Below are positions 62,599 to 64,000 of a DNA stretch of 64,000 nucleotides, piece by piece. How positions within the stretch are numbered: the stretch's first letter is position 1; each line of letters opens with the position of its first letter. The notes beneath the pieces are model-generated. The model was not told the origin of the DNA and ran no database searches. It saw only the letters and a program-made list of their open reading frames with translations. Both the position numbers and the translations under genes were made by a program. This DNA comes from Candidatus Brachybacter algidus (lineage in GTDB: Bacteria > Bacteroidota > Bacteroidia > Chitinophagales > Saprospiraceae), in NCBI GenBank assembly GCA_016711705.1, contig JADJSK010000006.1:124001-188000 (forward strand), in the 5' to 3' direction.

Positions 62599-63912
62599 AT
62601 GAGTGATAGTTTTTTAGTGACCGGAGGAGCTCAGTTGTCCGGAAGTATCGAGCCACAAGGCGCCAAGAATGAGGCCCTACAAATTGTTTCGGCGGTTTTA
62701 CTTACAGCGGAGACCGTTATAATTAGCAATCTTCCGGATATCCTGGATGTGCGCCTGCAAATGGAATTGTTAAAAGGTCTTGGTGTCAAAATCGAAGAAC
62801 TTGGCAAAGGAGAATACTCTTTCAATGCCGCTGATATCAATCTTGATTATTTTCAATCTGCTGAATATCAGGAAAAAGCCAAAAGAATAAGAGGCTCAGT
62901 GCTGCTTCTGGGCACACTACTAGGTCGATTCGGAAAGGCTTATCTTCCAAAACCTGGAGGAGATAAGATCGGAAGGCGGAACCTAGATGCTCACTTTCAT
63001 GGCTTTGAAAAGCTGGGTGCTAAATTTGTGTACAATGAAGATGCAGGAAATTTCTACATAGATGGTGCCAATCTTAAGGGCAACTATATTTACATGGATG
63101 AGATCTCAGTCACCGGTACAGGCAATGTCCTAATGGCTGCTGTCCTGGTTCCTGGTAAGACTACCATTTATAACGCTGCTTGCGAACCATATCTTCAACA
63201 ACTGAGTAACATGCTCGTCCGCATGGGTGCTAAGATCGAAGGAATTGGATCTAACTTACTTGTCGTGGAAGGTGTAGAGAAACTAAACGGAACGACCCAC
63301 AGGTGCCTTCCTGATATGATAGAGATAGGTTCATTTATCGGCATGGCAGCCATGACTCAGTCAGAACTTACTATCACCAATGCTTCTGTCAAAGATCTTG
63401 GAATTATTCTTCCCACTTTTCGAAAGCTAGGACTTGAGATCAATGTAAAAGGAGATGATATTCACATACCTGCTCAGGAAATATATGAGATACAAACGTT
63501 TATAGACGGTTCGATCATGACCATTTATGATGCGCCATGGCCGGGATTTACACCTGACCTCATGAGTATTATATTGGTGATGGCTACTCAGGCAAGAGGA
63601 AGCGTGTTGATCCATCAGAAAATGTTCGAAAGCAGACTATTTTTTACGGATAAATTGATCGAGATGGGTGCGCAGGTCATTCTTTGCGACCCTCACAGAG
63701 CTACAGTGATTGGATTGGAACGCAAAAGCCGTTTCCGTGCCATCAACATGACTTCACCGGATATCAGAGCAGGAGTATCCCTTTTGATTGCTGCTATGTC
63801 GGCCAAAGGAGTCAGCCGAATAGACAACATTCAACAAATAGACAGAGGTTATCAGCATATTGAGACCAGGTTAAATGCGATCGGGGCACAAATAGAAAGA
63901 ATTCAGAACTAA
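62599..63912 (+). CDS. murA: UDP-N-acetylglucosamine 1-carboxyvinyltransferase (MurA) with Asp in the active-site loop
   Basis: A 437-residue protein of normal length. It transfers enolpyruvate from PEP to UDP-GlcNAc, the first committed step of peptidoglycan synthesis. Signatures: GAKNEALQ with Lys23/Asn24, RIRGSVLLLGTLLGRFG, the substrate loop PKPGGDKIGRRNLDAHFHGF, EISVTGTGNVLMAAVL, and PWPGFTPDLMS. At the place of the usual catalytic Cys (Cys115 in E. coli, loop GGCxIG) this protein has Asp122 (codon GAT at 62962-62964). In other MurA proteins this exchange keeps activity and gives fosfomycin insensitivity. Confidence 0.96.
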   Translation: MSDSFLVTGGAQLSGSIEPQGAKNEALQIVSAVLLTAETVIISNLPDILDVRLQMELLKGLGVKIEELGKGEYSFNAADINLDYFQSAEYQEKAKRIRGSVLLLGTLLGRFGKAYLPKPGGDKIGRRNLDAHFHGFEKLGAKFVYNEDAGNFYIDGANLKGNYIYMDEISVTGTGNVLMAAVLVPGKTTIYNAACEPYLQQLSNMLVRMGAKIEGIGSNLLVVEGVEKLNGTTHRCLPDMIEIGSFIGMAAMTQSELTITNASVKDLGIILPTFRKLGLEINVKGDDIHIPAQEIYEIQTFIDGSIMTIYDAPWPGFTPDLMSIILVMATQARGSVLIHQKMFESRLFFTDKLIEMGAQVILCDPHRATVIGLERKSRFRAINMTSPDIRAGVSLLIAAMSAKGVSRIDNIQQIDRGYQHIETRLNAIGAQIERIQN

Positions 63913-63914
63913 TT

Positions 63915-64000
63915 ACTGAAGTTTCGGACCAAAATATTTTCTTTAATATCGTTGATATGACTCTACTTAAAATTAGAAATCAGAAATTAGAAATTAGAAT
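63915..64000 (+). repeat. aagtttcgg-led motif plus heptamer satellite at window end
   Basis: Starts 3 bp after the murA stop codon with gaagtttcgg, then atattttctt, and ends in ttagaaa-type heptamers (ttagaaa, tcagaaa, ttagaaa, ttagaat) that run off the window. It has the same block order as the copy at 57589. Confidence 0.55.

Overview
The window looks like chromosome of a low-GC member of the Bacteroidota, most likely the Saprospiria (Saprospiraceae) or a close relative. The evidence is several giant secreted proteins ending in type IX secretion (T9SS) sorting domains of the 'YPNP...G.Y' kind, an ExbB-ExbD-ExbD-TonB cluster, a CarboxypepD_reg-type TonB-dependent receptor, BatD proteins, a TPR-membrane-HTH regulator, a MurA with Asp in place of the usual catalytic Cys, and Bacteroidota-type promoters (TTG, 19-20 bp, TAnnTTTG) in place of E. 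coli -35/-10 boxes. The placement is an inference from gene content; no rRNA or tRNA gene was seen.

Layout. 1-13 kb: two paralogous giant surface proteins with YVTN beta-propellers, many Ig/PKD-like repeats and T9SS sorting domains (the first is cut by the window edge). They flank a TPR/HTH regulator, a possible 42-residue membrane protein and a cytosolic-looking ricin-type lectin. 13-23 kb: a YihY/BrkB membrane protein, a DUF885 protein, then a minus-strand operon exbB-exbD-exbD-tonB-small membrane protein-PstS-like lipoprotein-TPR protein with its own promoters and terminator, and a YgjP-like metallopeptidase. 23-26.7 kb: a patatin-like phospholipase embedded in repeat DNA, including five copies of a 175-240 bp unit, each carrying a perfect 18-bp palindrome. 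26.7-37 kb (minus strand): TonB-dependent receptor, rpe, a compact six-gene run (DinB-like, NRDE, ATP-grasp, LysE-like, EamA, SRPBCC), aroQ and recQ. 37-47 kb: tricorn-type S41 protease, lipoprotein plus M64 peptidase, and a secreted thioredoxin/SprB/HYR fusion. 47-57.6 kb: FkbM methyltransferase, an alpha/beta hydrolase with no canonical start codon, PaaG-like and 3-hydroxyacyl-CoA dehydrogenase genes running into a TauE/SafE transporter and a persulfide dioxygenase-rhodanese fusion, ssb, two BatD proteins and a GNAT acetyltransferase. 57.6-64 kb: two hairpin (REP-like) elements, a frameshifted CBS-domain gene, a TM2/TPR/SHOCT protein, a SpoIIE-type phosphatase with an OppC-like permease, and murA.

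The most unusual signals are in the non-coding DNA. At least nine intergenic loci carry degenerate satellites with a period of about 7 bp but different base themes. There are also the five-copy palindromic array, a nested inverted-repeat element at 12.9-13.1 kb, and the two cloverleaf-like hairpin elements near 57.8-58.0 kb. No CRISPR array, transposase, phage module or classical defence system was found.
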